A DNA stretch of 23,195 bases from an uncultured Oscillospiraceae bacterium (GTDB taxonomy: Bacteria; Bacillota; Clostridia; Oscillospirales; Oscillospiraceae): positions 1 to 23,195 of the forward strand of contig CAKTXA010000036.1 in assembly GCA_934631005.1 (NCBI GenBank), given 5' to 3'. Shown here piece after piece: positions 7,306 to 15,102 of the stretch. The notes beneath the pieces were generated by a model. That model did not search any database and had not been told where the DNA came from. It saw nothing but the letters and a program-made list of their open reading frames with translations. Every line of letters begins with the position of its first letter. Position 1 is the stretch's first letter. A program made the position numbers and the translations under genes.

Positions 7306-7334
7306 ACGCCCTGTCCAACGATCGGACAGGGCGT
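7298..7334 (-). terminator. Terminator of the ylmH-MBOAT-DHHW operon
   Basis: A perfect 11-bp stem ACGCCCTGTCC / GGACAGGGCGT (7306-7316, 7324-7334) lies 31 bp beyond the DHHW stop. On the minus strand it is followed by the T-rich ATTTTCGCTTTT. Confidence 0.8.
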
Positions 7335-7365
7335 TTGCTTGTCTGCTTTGGGCGAAAACGGGCGG

Positions 7366-8520
7366 TCATTGGAGATTTCCGTTGCCGGTGAGGGTCAGGC
7401 AGCTGACGTCGTCGCGGAGGATGAGGACGACCTCGGGCTGGTAGCTGCGCAGATACTCCGTGAGCGTTTTGTCGGAATAGTGGCGGAAGTCGAGGCTGCG
7501 CGTCTCGTCAAAGCTCTGGTAGATGAGCGTTTCGACGGGATTCGTGAACGAATCGCCCACGATCAGCAGGCTCGGCAGCTCCGGGCGGCTTGTTTTCAGC
7601 ACGGTCTCGCCGATGTCGCCGCCCATGTAGGCTGCATAAAAAACCGTTTTTTGTGCATTTTCAGGCACGTCGATGAGCGGGACGTCGGACGGCGCGCCGT
7701 TGTCGAAGCGTGTATAAGGGACAGTAGGCGTGTAGAATGCAAGCGCTTCCTGCAGTTTGGACTGGCCGAAAAGCTCGCGTCCATACGTGCCCAAAAAGGG
7801 GTTTTTGGCCTCCAAAATGGGGTTTTCCACGGTAAAAACGCCCCATTTTTGCACCTCCGGTTGCACGCAAACCGTTTCGTAAACAAAATTTGCGCCGTAC
7901 AAATTAAAATGATGGTCGGTCGAAAAATAAAGGCTTTCGTCGGTGGAGAGCGCCGCCGTCAGGTCGAGCGCGGGCACGCCCGCGTCCCGCAGCGCGGTCA
8001 GGAGCGCTTCGGAGGACGCGTCCAGATACGCGCCGTCGTCCGTCATCCAGTCGGGGTAGCGGCTGCGCAGAACGGAGCGCTGCTCGGGGACGTGGATGTA
8101 CAAAAACGTCCCGCCGTAGCCCTCGACCGTTTTCTGCACGGCGGAAAGACGGGCGGCAATGGTCTGCGCGTCGGCGGCCAGCTGCGCGGTGTCGACCGTT
8201 TTTCCAAGCGGCTCGGGCAGGAGGGCGCCGTCGCCCGTCACAACGCCGTTCACGACCGGCTGCCGCCGCAGGAGCGACAGGCGGGTGGCGAGCTTGAGGA
8301 GCCGGTCGCGCCCGACAAAGTGGTCGCGCAGGCAGTCCTCCAATTGCCCCGCCGCGCGGCCGGACAGGACGGACTGCGCCGTTACCTCCGGCGCGCCCGC
8401 GAGCGCGCGGTTTTCATACAGCGACCAGCCGGACGCGCGGCGGTAGCCCGCCAGCGTCAGAGCGCCGCCGCCGATCAGCGCCAGCAGGAGCAGGGCGAGA
8501 AAAATCTTTTTGAGCTTCAC
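7366..8520 (-). CDS. DHHW/AlgX-like membrane-anchored SGNH-type protein
   Basis: A 384-residue protein with an N-terminal membrane anchor or signal (KLKKIFLALLLLALIGGG), so the catalytic part is extracytoplasmic. It carries TDHHFN at residues 201-206 and LLIVGDSF near 318-325, the His/Asp and Ser motifs of the DHHW and AlgX/AlgJ families. Known members partner with MBOAT proteins to O-acetylate exopolysaccharide or wall glycans. The MBOAT gene lies immediately upstream, 16 bp away. The GTG at 8520 is chosen because GAGGAGGGAGG, overlapping the MBOAT stop region, sits at the right distance. An ATG at 8550 would place the start inside the MBOAT gene and before the ribosome binding site. The polymer target is unknown. 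Confidence 0.82.
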   Translation of the reverse strand: MKLKKIFLALLLLALIGGGALTLAGYRRASGWSLYENRALAGAPEVTAQSVLSGRAAGQLEDCLRDHFVGRDRLLKLATRLSLLRRQPVVNGVVTGDGALLPEPLGKTVDTAQLAADAQTIAARLSAVQKTVEGYGGTFLYIHVPEQRSVLRSRYPDWMTDDGAYLDASSEALLTALRDAGVPALDLTAALSTDESLYFSTDHHFNLYGANFVYETVCVQPEVQKWGVFTVENPILEAKNPFLGTYGRELFGQSKLQEALAFYTPTVPYTRFDNGAPSDVPLIDVPENAQKTVFYAAYMGGDIGETVLKTSRPELPSLLIVGDSFTNPVETLIYQSFDETRSLDFRHYSDKTLTEYLRSYQPEVVLILRDDVSCLTLTGNGNLQ

Positions 8521-8536
8521 GATGCGGCCTCCCTCC

Positions 8537-9916
8537 TCAGAACTGCGCATAAATGAATGCGTTCACGCCGCTGCGCACCAGTGCCAGCAGCGCCAGCGCG
8601 AAGATCGCGAGCAGCAGGATATACCTGCACACGCGGCCCGCGCGGGAGCGCTCGAGCGCCTGCAAAAGCCCTTTTCCGAGCGGGGCGCAGAGCAGTGCGC
8701 CGATGAGCAGCTCCGGCCCGTACTGCCGCAGGACGAACAGAAACGGCTCCGCCGTGACGGCCGCGCCGCCGGTCAGGAGCGTGCGCAGAAGAAGCCCGAG
8801 CTGCGGCAGGCTCTCGGTGCGGAACAGCACCCAGCCGAGCAGGATGAACACGAGTGCGTAAAGATGCCGCAGCGCGGCGGGGAGTCTGGCCAGCCCCTTT
8901 GCCAGCACGAATTTTTCAAGCATCAGCAGCGCCGCGAAATACAGCCCCCAGAGGACAAAATTCCAGTTTGCCCCGTGCCAGAGACCCGTGAGCGCCCAGA
9001 CGGCGAGCAGATTGACGATCTGCCGCGCGATGCCCCGGCGGCTGCCGCCGAGGGGGATGTAGATATAGTCGCGGAACCACAGCGAGAGCGTCATATGCCA
9101 GCGCCGCCAGAAGTCGGTGATGGACTGGGCGCAGTAGGGAAAGTTGAAATTTTCGGGCAGGCGCAGGCCGAACAGCGCGCCAAGGCCAATGGCCATGTCG
9201 GTATAGCCGGAGAAATCAAAATAAATTTGCAGCGCGTAGCACGCCGCGCCCAGCCACGCGGCGGGGCAGGAGACGGCGCTGCCGTCCAGCAGCGTCTCGG
9301 CCGCGCCCTGCGCGGCGGTGGCCAGCAGCAGCTTTTTGCCAAGGCCGATGCAGATGCGCTCCGCGCCGCGCGCGGCGTCCGCCAGCGCGGGACGGGCGGG
9401 GGCGAGGTCGGGCTGCAGCGCACCGAAGCGCGTGATCGGGCCCTGCAAAAATTTCGGGAAGGCGGTAAAATACAGCGCCAGCCGCGCGAAAGACGTCTCG
9501 GCCGGGCATGCCCCGCGGGCGGTGTCGACCAGATACGACACGGCGAGGAACGTGAAAAACGAGATGCCCGCCGGGGCCTGCGGCGGCGTGACGGTCACGC
9601 CGAAGAGCGACGCGAGGAGCGCCGCGTATTTATAGACGCACAGCGCGCCCACGGTCAGGATGACGCCCGTCAGGCACCAGACGCGCCGCGCCGCCCGCGT
9701 TTTTCCGCGCGAAATGCCCGCGCCGCACACAAAGCAGACGGCGCAGGTGATGAGCGCGGCGGCGAGCGCCTTTGGCTGCACGAGAAAGACGAACAGCAGG
9801 CTGAACGCCAGCAGGACAGCGCCGCGCAGGGCGTTTTTATCCTTCGGGACGGCGTAGAAGCACACGAGCGCCGCCGGGAGCAGGAAAAAGAGGAACGTGA
9901 TACTGACGAGCGACAT
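8537..9916 (-). CDS. MBOAT-family O-acyltransferase (AlgI/PatA-like)
   Basis: A 459-residue polytopic membrane protein. YFDFSGYTDMAIGLG at residues 232-246, FWRRWHMTLSLWFRDY at 269-284 (H274) and GLWHGANWNF at 311-320 (the invariant H314) are diagnostic MBOAT motifs. The family moves acyl groups, usually acetyl, across the membrane to extracellular glycans with a DHHW or AlgX partner, which is encoded next. The start codon overlaps the DUF896 stop in a TGATG, so translation is probably coupled. Length and motifs are intact. It is probably a cell-envelope polysaccharide acetylation enzyme; the acceptor cannot be told from the sequence. Confidence 0.92.
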   Translation of the reverse strand: MSLVSITFLFFLLPAALVCFYAVPKDKNALRGAVLLAFSLLFVFLVQPKALAAALITCAVCFVCGAGISRGKTRAARRVWCLTGVILTVGALCVYKYAALLASLFGVTVTPPQAPAGISFFTFLAVSYLVDTARGACPAETSFARLALYFTAFPKFLQGPITRFGALQPDLAPARPALADAARGAERICIGLGKKLLLATAAQGAAETLLDGSAVSCPAAWLGAACYALQIYFDFSGYTDMAIGLGALFGLRLPENFNFPYCAQSITDFWRRWHMTLSLWFRDYIYIPLGGSRRGIARQIVNLLAVWALTGLWHGANWNFVLWGLYFAALLMLEKFVLAKGLARLPAALRHLYALVFILLGWVLFRTESLPQLGLLLRTLLTGGAAVTAEPFLFVLRQYGPELLIGALLCAPLGKGLLQALERSRAGRVCRYILLLAIFALALLALVRSGVNAFIYAQF

Positions 9917-10134
9917 CAGCTTGTATGCTCCGGGGCCTTCGGCGTGAGCTTGCGCTTGTTGCCCTTTTCGTCCACGATCCAGGTATTGTCCAGATGGGCG
10001 CAGAGCGACTGCTTGACGCTGTCAATATATTCGCGGCGCAGCGCGTCGCGCTCGGCAAGCTCCTCCTCGGTCAGCGCGGCGGTCTTGGCCTTGCGCGCCA
10101 GCTCGTTGATGCGGTCGATTTTTTCCTGTTTCAT
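9916..10134 (-). CDS. DUF896 (YnzC-type) small protein
   Basis: A 72-residue protein recognised by its MKQEKIDRINELARKAKT start and the LTEEELAERDALRREYIDSVKQ core, both typical of DUF896. The family is short, cytoplasmic and widespread in Firmicutes; its molecular role is not settled. It starts 4 bases after the ylmH stop and its stop overlaps the MBOAT start by one base. The ribosome binding site is poor, so translation probably depends on coupling from ylmH. Confidence 0.88.
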   Translation of the reverse strand: MKQEKIDRINELARKAKTAALTEEELAERDALRREYIDSVKQSLCAHLDNTWIVDEKGNKRKLTPKAPEHTS

Positions 10135-10138
10135 AGCG

Positions 10139-10924
10139 TCAGATGAACCGGCTGACGGTGATGCCGGTCCTGCCTTTCTTTGTGGTGCCGTCCACGGAAT
10201 CGAGCCTTGCGCGGCCGAGACCCCGGACGGAGAATACGTCGCCCGCGGCGACGGGTTTGTCGGATTTTTGACACAGCGCGTGATTCAGCTCCGCCCGGCC
10301 AGCTTCGATGAGCGCGGCGGCCTTGCCGCGGGCGAGATTAAAGGCGCTGGCGAGCACGCTGTCAAAGCGGAGAGAGCTGACGGTGTCATGCCGCGTTTTG
10401 ACCGCCACGGCGGGGGCGGAGAGCTCCGCGAGCGGGAGCGGCTGCAGCGTGAGCTTCGTGCGCCCGGCGGAGGGGAGATTTTGCAGGACATAGTCCCGCA
10501 GCTCCCGCAGGAGGACAAAGTCGCACCGGCCGGGGGCGACGTAAATATCGCCGACGGTCTCCCGCTTGATGCCCGCGCCCATCAGCGCGCCGAGAAGATC
10601 GCGGTGCGTGAGCGCGTCGCCCGCAAAATACACGGCGCGCACGGCGGCGACGGGGGCGTCGTCGCTTTGCAGCCAGCTCTCGTCCAGATAGTCGGGGAGG
10701 CAGACGGCCACCCGGCGCTCCGCGCCGTCACAGCCGCCGAAAAAGACCGGCGGATCGTGCGGGAACAACTGCGCGAGCAGCCCCTGCTCCCGCGCGCCGA
10801 GAAACGCCGTGGCCGCGGGGATATTCCGCTGCCGCGCAGATGCCAGCCGCTCAGCCGCGCGGATGAGGAGCATCTGCTCGTCTTTGTCCTGCGCAAGATG
10901 CGCAATGGTCTGCCGAATGTCCAT
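10139..10924 (-). CDS. ylmH: YlmH-like RNA-binding protein with S4 domain
   Basis: A 261-residue protein. Residues 100-129 match the YlmH central motif (LTHRDLLGALMGAGIKRETVGDIYV), and residues ~182-242 form an S4 RNA-binding domain (SSLRFDSVLASAFNLARGKA...). Family members bind ribosome-associated RNA, and some act in ribosome rescue (RqcP relatives). In many Firmicutes ylmH sits in the division cluster with sepF and divIVA. Here it instead heads an operon with DUF896, MBOAT and DHHW genes. The ATG at 10924 has GAGGT upstream and a good promoter at 10954-10983. The protein looks full length. Confidence 0.88.
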   Translation of the reverse strand: MDIRQTIAHLAQDKDEQMLLIRAAERLASARQRNIPAATAFLGAREQGLLAQLFPHDPPVFFGGCDGAERRVAVCLPDYLDESWLQSDDAPVAAVRAVYFAGDALTHRDLLGALMGAGIKRETVGDIYVAPGRCDFVLLRELRDYVLQNLPSAGRTKLTLQPLPLAELSAPAVAVKTRHDTVSSLRFDSVLASAFNLARGKAAALIEAGRAELNHALCQKSDKPVAAGDVFSVRGLGRARLDSVDGTTKKGRTGITVSRFI

Positions 10925-10953
10925 GAAATGACCTCGTTTGGTAGGGTAGGGCT

Positions 10954-10983
10954 ATTATAACACGGTGCTGTGTGCGTGTGCAA
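10954..10983 (-). promoter_or_regulatory. Promoter of the ylmH operon
   Basis: On the minus strand: TTGCAC (10983-10978), an 18-bp spacer and consensus TATAAT (10959-10954), about 30 bp upstream of the ATG. The -35 box is close to the left end of repeat B. Confidence 0.7.
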
Positions 10984-10995
10984 GAGGGCGGCGGT

Positions 10996-11394
10996 TTGAA
11001 GTAAAAGTGAATAGTGAAGAGTGAAAAAGTAAGCGTGCGCTGCTGGATCTCCGACGCAGGAGCGAGGCGGAATGCACCCCTTGGCTTCCCCTGGGGGAAG
11101 CTGGCTGCGGAGCGAAGCGGAGCAGACTGATGAGGGGCGGGGAGCAGTTGCGTTTTACTGAGAATGCAAAGCTATCCGTCAGTGCTCCCCGGCCCTCATC
11201 CGCCCCCTTCGGGGGCACCTTCCCCCAGGGGAAGGCAAGGGGTGCGCACCGCCCTGCCGGTGCATGCAAAAGCCGCAACTGCCCACTTGCGGGAGGGGCA
11301 AGCCCCTCCCCTACGTTACGACTAAATCATTACTTCTTCACTATTCACTCTTACTTCTTACCTATCCCGCCCCTCCCCTACCCTACGTTACGAC
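10996..11394. repeat. Structured intergenic repeat B, inverted relative to repeat A
   Basis: A ~400-bp noncoding element. Reverse-complemented, it aligns with repeat A over the 40-bp identical block (11331-11370) and the ~140-bp core (about 11076-11230), including the 18-bp stem with one central mismatch (11129-11146 / 11183-11200). It contains two CCTACGTTACGAC ends (to 11322 and to 11394), as if one copy were nested in another. A GTGAATAGTGAA block occurs near the left end and, inverted, near the right. The left boundary is less certain than the right. Confidence 0.75.
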
Positions 11395-11421
11395 TATGGA
11401 TCCACGCTTTACGATCGGGTA

Positions 11422-11450
11422 TTGAGAAATGGGGGAAAATTCGGTATACT
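11422..11450 (+). promoter_or_regulatory. Promoter of the flavoprotein-GNAT operon
   Basis: TTGAGA (11422-11427), a 17-bp spacer and TATACT (11445-11450), just outside repeat B. GGAGGG lies at 11469-11474 and the ATG at 11479. Confidence 0.75.
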
Positions 11451-11478
11451 GGACGGGAAGAATGGGCAGGAGGGCGTT

Positions 11479-12702
11479 ATGAAGGTTTTGATCATCGGCG
11501 GGGGCGCGAGCGGGATGATGGCGGCGCTGTCGGCGGCGGAGGACGCGGCGAATCATGTGACGCTGCTCGAGCGGCAGGCGCGCGTGGGGCGGAAGCTGCT
11601 GGCGACCGGCAACGGGCGGTGCAATCTGTCGAATCTTGCGGCGGATGGGTCGCAGTATTACGGCGCGGCATCGTTCGTGCGGCCCGCGCTGGAGCGGTTT
11701 TCGGTACAAAAAACGCTGGACTTTTTCCGCGCGCTCGGGCTCATCACCACGGTGCAGCCGGGTGGGCGGGTGTATCCGCTGAGCGATCAGGCAAGCAGCG
11801 TGCTGGATGTGCTGCGCTTTGCGCTCACGGCGCGGGGCGTGGACGTGCAGTGCGGGTGCGAGGTGCGCGCGGTGCGCAAAAAGGCGCGCGGCTGGCAGGC
11901 CGAGTGCACGGACGGGCGGTCGTTTTTTGGAGACAAACTCATCGTGGCCGCGGGCGGCTGCGCCGGGCGGAAGCTCGGCGGGACGGAGGACGGCTATCGC
12001 ATTTTGCAGGCGCTGGGGCATTCGTGCACCGCGCTGCGCCCGAGCCTGACGCAGATCCGGACGGAGACAGAATTCGTGCGGGCGCTCAAGGGCGTGCGCG
12101 CGGACGCGGCGCTGGAGCTGAAGATCGCCGGACGGCGCGCGGCAGGCGGCGCGGGCGAGGTACAGTTTACGGAGTACGGCGTGAGCGGCCCGGCGGCATT
12201 CGAGCTGTCGCGGGCCGTGGCGACCGGCGCAGGCGAGATGGTGCTGCTGCTCGATCTGCTGCGCGGGCTTGACCGCGCAGAGCTGGAGGACCTTTTGCGG
12301 GCGCGGCGGGCGCAGTTCCCGGGGCTTGCGGCGGAGGCGCTGCTGGCGGGGATGCTGCACAGTAGGCTCGGCAAGGTCATCGTAAAGCGCGCGGGGCTGG
12401 ACGGGCAGGCGGAGCTTTCACAGCTCACAGACGCGGAGCTGGCCGCCGCTGCGGCGCAGGTGAAGTGCTTTGCGCTGCCGGTCGCCGGTGTGATGGGCAT
12501 GGACGGCGCACAGGTGACGGCAGGCGGCGTGCGGACGGCGGAGTTCGATCCGGCGACGCTCGAGAGCCGCATCGCCCCGGGCGTATTCGCCACCGGCGAG
12601 GTGCTGGATGTGGACGGCGAATGCGGCGGCTTTAATTTGCAGTGGGCGTGGTCGTCGGGCTACGTCGCGGGAAAACTGGGAAAGCGCGAGGATGGAGTAT
12701 GA
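11479..12702 (+). CDS. HI0933/YhiN-family flavoprotein (NAD(P)/FAD-dependent oxidoreductase)
   Basis: A 407-residue protein, the normal length for the HI0933 family. The FAD-binding Rossmann motif IIGGGASG is at residues 5-12, with E31 closing beta-2. The family signature GRKLLATGNGRCNLSN follows at 37-52, and GEVLDVDGECGGFNLQWAWSSG lies close to the C-terminus. Members include BaiN-like bile-acid reductases and many proteins of unknown substrate; nothing here shows a bile-acid role. The ATG at 11479 has GGAGGG at ideal spacing, so the upstream in-frame ATG at 11422, which lies in the promoter, is rejected. It overlaps the next gene by ATGA and heads a three-gene operon. Confidence 0.88.
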   Translation: MKVLIIGGGASGMMAALSAAEDAANHVTLLERQARVGRKLLATGNGRCNLSNLAADGSQYYGAASFVRPALERFSVQKTLDFFRALGLITTVQPGGRVYPLSDQASSVLDVLRFALTARGVDVQCGCEVRAVRKKARGWQAECTDGRSFFGDKLIVAAGGCAGRKLGGTEDGYRILQALGHSCTALRPSLTQIRTETEFVRALKGVRADAALELKIAGRRAAGGAGEVQFTEYGVSGPAAFELSRAVATGAGEMVLLLDLLRGLDRAELEDLLRARRAQFPGLAAEALLAGMLHSRLGKVIVKRAGLDGQAELSQLTDAELAAAAAQVKCFALPVAGVMGMDGAQVTAGGVRTAEFDPATLESRIAPGVFATGEVLDVDGECGGFNLQWAWSSGYVAGKLGKREDGV

Positions 12703-14294
12703 TCCGAATTCGGGATATTGCGCTGCCGCCGGAGGCGGACATGGCGGCGCTGTCGCGCGCGGCGGCGAGGCTGCTGCGGCTGAAGGAGAGTGAGATCCGG
12801 CAGATCGACGTGAAGCGCCGGTCGGTCGACGCGCGGAAAAAGCACGATGTGCGCATGATCTACACGGTGGACGTGCTCGTATCCGGCCGGGAGGACAAGG
12901 TTCTGAAGGCGGCGCGGTGCGGCAAAGCGGCCATCGCGCAGGATGCGCCGTTTGCCCCGCCCGCGGCGGCGCGGGCGCTGCCGCAGCGGCCGGTGGTGAT
13001 CGGCTTTGGGCCTGCGGGGATGTTTGCGGCGCTGGTGCTGGCGATGGCGGGCGCGCGGCCGATCGTCCTCGAGCGCGGGCAGGACGCCCGCACGCGCAGC
13101 GAGAAGGTGCAAAAATTCTGGAACGGCGGCGGGCTGGACCCGGAGTGCAACGTACAGTTCGGCGAGGGCGGCGCGGGCACGTTTTCGGATGGGAAGCTCA
13201 ATACGGGCACGAAAAATGCGCGTATCGGCTGGGTGCTGGAGCAGTTCGCGGACGCGGGCGCGGGGGCGGATATTTTGTACGACGCCAAGCCGCACATCGG
13301 CACGGACGTGCTGGTGGAGGTGGTGCAGAATTTGCGTGAGCGCATTCTGCACTACGGCGGCGAGGTGCGCTTCGGCGCGAAGGTGACGGACCTTTTGCGG
13401 GAGAACGGGGCGCTGGCGGGCGTCGTTTACGAGCAGGACGGGCAGGCGCATACGCTCCCGTGTGCGCAGGCGGTGCTGGCCATCGGCCACAGCGCGCGCG
13501 ATACGTTCGAGCGGCTGCTGGACGCGGGCGTGCATCTGGAGCCGAAGCCGTTTTCCATGGGCGTGCGCATCGAGCACCGGCAGGCGGCTATCGACGCGGC
13601 GCAGTACGGCGCGTCGGCGGGCAGGCCGGGGCTGCCACCCGCGGACTACAAGCTGAACGTGCACCTGCCGGACGGCGGATCGGCGTACACGTTCTGCATG
13701 TGCCCCGGCGGAAGTGTCGTTGCGGCGGCGTCGGAGGGCGGCGGCGTGGTGACGAACGGGATGAGCAACGCCGCGCGCGACGGCGAAAACGCGAACGCGG
13801 CGCTGCTGGTGACGCTCTCGCCGGAGGATTTTCCGGGGACGGACGCGCTGGCGGGGATGCGCTGGCAACGGGAGATCGAACAGGCGGCGTTTCGCGCGGG
13901 CGGCGGGGACTATCGCGCCCCGGCGCAGCTCGTGGGCGATTTTCTGGCGCGGCGGGCGAGCACGCAGTTTGGCGCCGTGCAGCCGACGTATCGACCGGGT
14001 GTGCGCCTGTGCGAGCTGCACGACGTGCTGCCCGCGCGCATCACGGACGTTTTGGGGCGGGCGCTGCCGGAGCTTGGAAAGCGTCTGCAGGGCTTTGACG
14101 CGCCGGACGCGGTGCTGACCGCGCCGGAGACGCGCAGCTCGTCGCCCGTGCGCATCGTGCGGGACGAGACACGGCAGGCGGATCTGCGGGGCCTGTATCC
14201 CTGCGGCGAGGGCGCGGGCTACGCCGGGGGCATCATGTCCGCCGCCGTGGACGGCATTTTGACCGCGGAAGCGATTTTGAACGGGAGCGTATGA
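12699..14294 (+). CDS. FAD-dependent protein, NAD(FAD)-utilising dehydrogenase-like
   Basis: A 531-residue protein. An N-terminal alpha/beta domain of ~95 residues (including VKRRSVDARKKHD) precedes the FAD site VVIGFGPAG (99-107) with E125. EGGAGTFSDGKLNTG at 156-170 is the hallmark of this uncharacterised FAD-dependent family, and the C-terminal CGEGAGYAGGIMSAAVDG is the final FAD-contact motif. The start overlaps the upstream stop (ATGA, 12699-12702), which points to coupled translation. The reaction is unknown. A shorter relative lies at 21148-22518 in the same window. The sequence is very GC-rich, so long open frames on the opposite strand are artefacts. Confidence 0.85.
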   Translation: MIRIRDIALPPEADMAALSRAAARLLRLKESEIRQIDVKRRSVDARKKHDVRMIYTVDVLVSGREDKVLKAARCGKAAIAQDAPFAPPAAARALPQRPVVIGFGPAGMFAALVLAMAGARPIVLERGQDARTRSEKVQKFWNGGGLDPECNVQFGEGGAGTFSDGKLNTGTKNARIGWVLEQFADAGAGADILYDAKPHIGTDVLVEVVQNLRERILHYGGEVRFGAKVTDLLRENGALAGVVYEQDGQAHTLPCAQAVLAIGHSARDTFERLLDAGVHLEPKPFSMGVRIEHRQAAIDAAQYGASAGRPGLPPADYKLNVHLPDGGSAYTFCMCPGGSVVAAASEGGGVVTNGMSNAARDGENANAALLVTLSPEDFPGTDALAGMRWQREIEQAAFRAGGGDYRAPAQLVGDFLARRASTQFGAVQPTYRPGVRLCELHDVLPARITDVLGRALPELGKRLQGFDAPDAVLTAPETRSSSPVRIVRDETRQADLRGLYPCGEGAGYAGGIMSAAVDGILTAEAILNGSV

Positions 14295-14818
14295 TGGAGA
14301 TCCGGAAGGCACAAAAGGAAGATATTGGCGGCATCGAGGCGATCTACGAACGGATCCACGATGAGGAGGAGCGCGGGCTGGCCGCGATCGGCTGGATCCG
14401 CGGCGTGTACCCCACCCGCGCGACGGCGGAGAGCGCGCTGGCGCGCGGCGACCTGTTCGTGCTGACGGAGGACGGGCGCGTGGCGGCGGCGGCCGTCATC
14501 AATCAGACGCAGGTCGATGTGTACAAAGACGCGGCGTGGAAGTACGACGCGGCGGATGGGGCGGTCATGGTGCTGCACGCGCTGGTGGTCGATCCGCTGG
14601 CGAAGGGCCGCGGCCTTGGACGGGCGTTCGTCGCGTTTTATGAGGACTACGCAAAGCGGCACGGCTGCCCCGCGCTGCGCATGGACACCAACGCCATCAA
14701 CACCCGCGCCCGCCGCCTGTACCGCACCCTCGGCTACGAGGAGGTAGGCATCGTGGCGTGCATGTTCAACGGAATCCCGGACGTGCGGCTGGTTTGTTTG
14801 GAAAAATATTTGGGGTGA
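14294..14818 (+). CDS. GNAT-family N-acetyltransferase
   Basis: A 174-residue protein. The acetyl-CoA-binding motif A is LVVDPLAKGRGLGRAFV (KGRGLG at 104-109), followed by the family's C-terminal NTRARRLYRTLGYEEVG. Two ATG codons are adjacent (14291, 14294). The second is chosen because GGGAG at 14283-14287 is then 6 bases away instead of 3; either would overlap the upstream stop. It is the last gene of the flavoprotein operon. The substrate is not predictable from the sequence. Confidence 0.87.
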   Translation: MEIRKAQKEDIGGIEAIYERIHDEEERGLAAIGWIRGVYPTRATAESALARGDLFVLTEDGRVAAAAVINQTQVDVYKDAAWKYDAADGAVMVLHALVVDPLAKGRGLGRAFVAFYEDYAKRHGCPALRMDTNAINTRARRLYRTLGYEEVGIVACMFNGIPDVRLVCLEKYLG

Positions 14819-14828
14819 GCCGTGCCAC

Positions 14829-14990
14829 TTGCCTCTCCCTTTGGGGGAGGTGGCCGAGCGGAGCGATGGCCGGAGAGGGTACGTGCAGACCCTCTCAGTC
14901 AGCCTGCGGCTGACAGCTCTCCCAAAGGGAGAGCCAAGGGCGGTGCGTACCAGCGGGAGGGGCAAGCCCCTCCCCTACGTTACGACGAAA
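14829..14990. repeat. Structured intergenic repeat C (cloverleaf-like)
   Basis: A perfect 13-bp outer stem CTCTCCCTTTGGG / CCCAAAGGGAGAG (14833-14845, 14921-14933) encloses two further stems: GAGAGGGT / ACCCTCTC (14873-14880, 14889-14896) and GTCAGCC / GGCTGAC (14898-14904, 14908-14914). The right end, 14948-14990, matches the right end of repeat A except at one base. The whole could fold as a branched, tRNA-like form in RNA or as a cruciform in DNA. No protein is supported here. Confidence 0.7.
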
Positions 14991-15063
14991 AACATAAATT
15001 AGCACAAGAGGGCCGATGTGGTCATCGGCCCCTACAGGCGCTTTTCGCCTAGATAGAACAAGC

Positions 15064-15097
15064 AGGCGGCAGGGAGGGTTCCCTGCCGCCTTGGTTT
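15064..15097 (+). terminator. Intrinsic terminator between the GNAT operon and the large SLH gene
   Basis: A perfect 12-bp stem (15064-15075 / 15080-15091, loop GGGT) is followed on the plus strand by TTGGTTTTT. On the minus strand, only 12 bases past the SLH stop, the tail GCTTGTTCTATCT is moderately U-rich, so it may serve both directions. Confidence 0.7.
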
Positions 15098-15102
15098 TTG
15101 GC

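Noticed and set aside
8510..10960. 816-residue plus-strand open frame opposite MBOAT, DUF896 and ylmH
   Set aside because: It spans three well-supported genes on the other strand and has charged repetitive composition, no family motif and no ribosome binding site.
11479..12702. BaiN bile-acid reductase assignment
   Set aside because: It belongs to the same HI0933 superfamily, but no bai genes are nearby and family membership alone does not give the substrate.
12660..14312. 550-residue minus-strand open frame opposite the FAD-dependent protein
   Set aside because: It is a mirror frame in very GC-rich DNA; the plus strand has the FAD motifs and overlapping operon starts.
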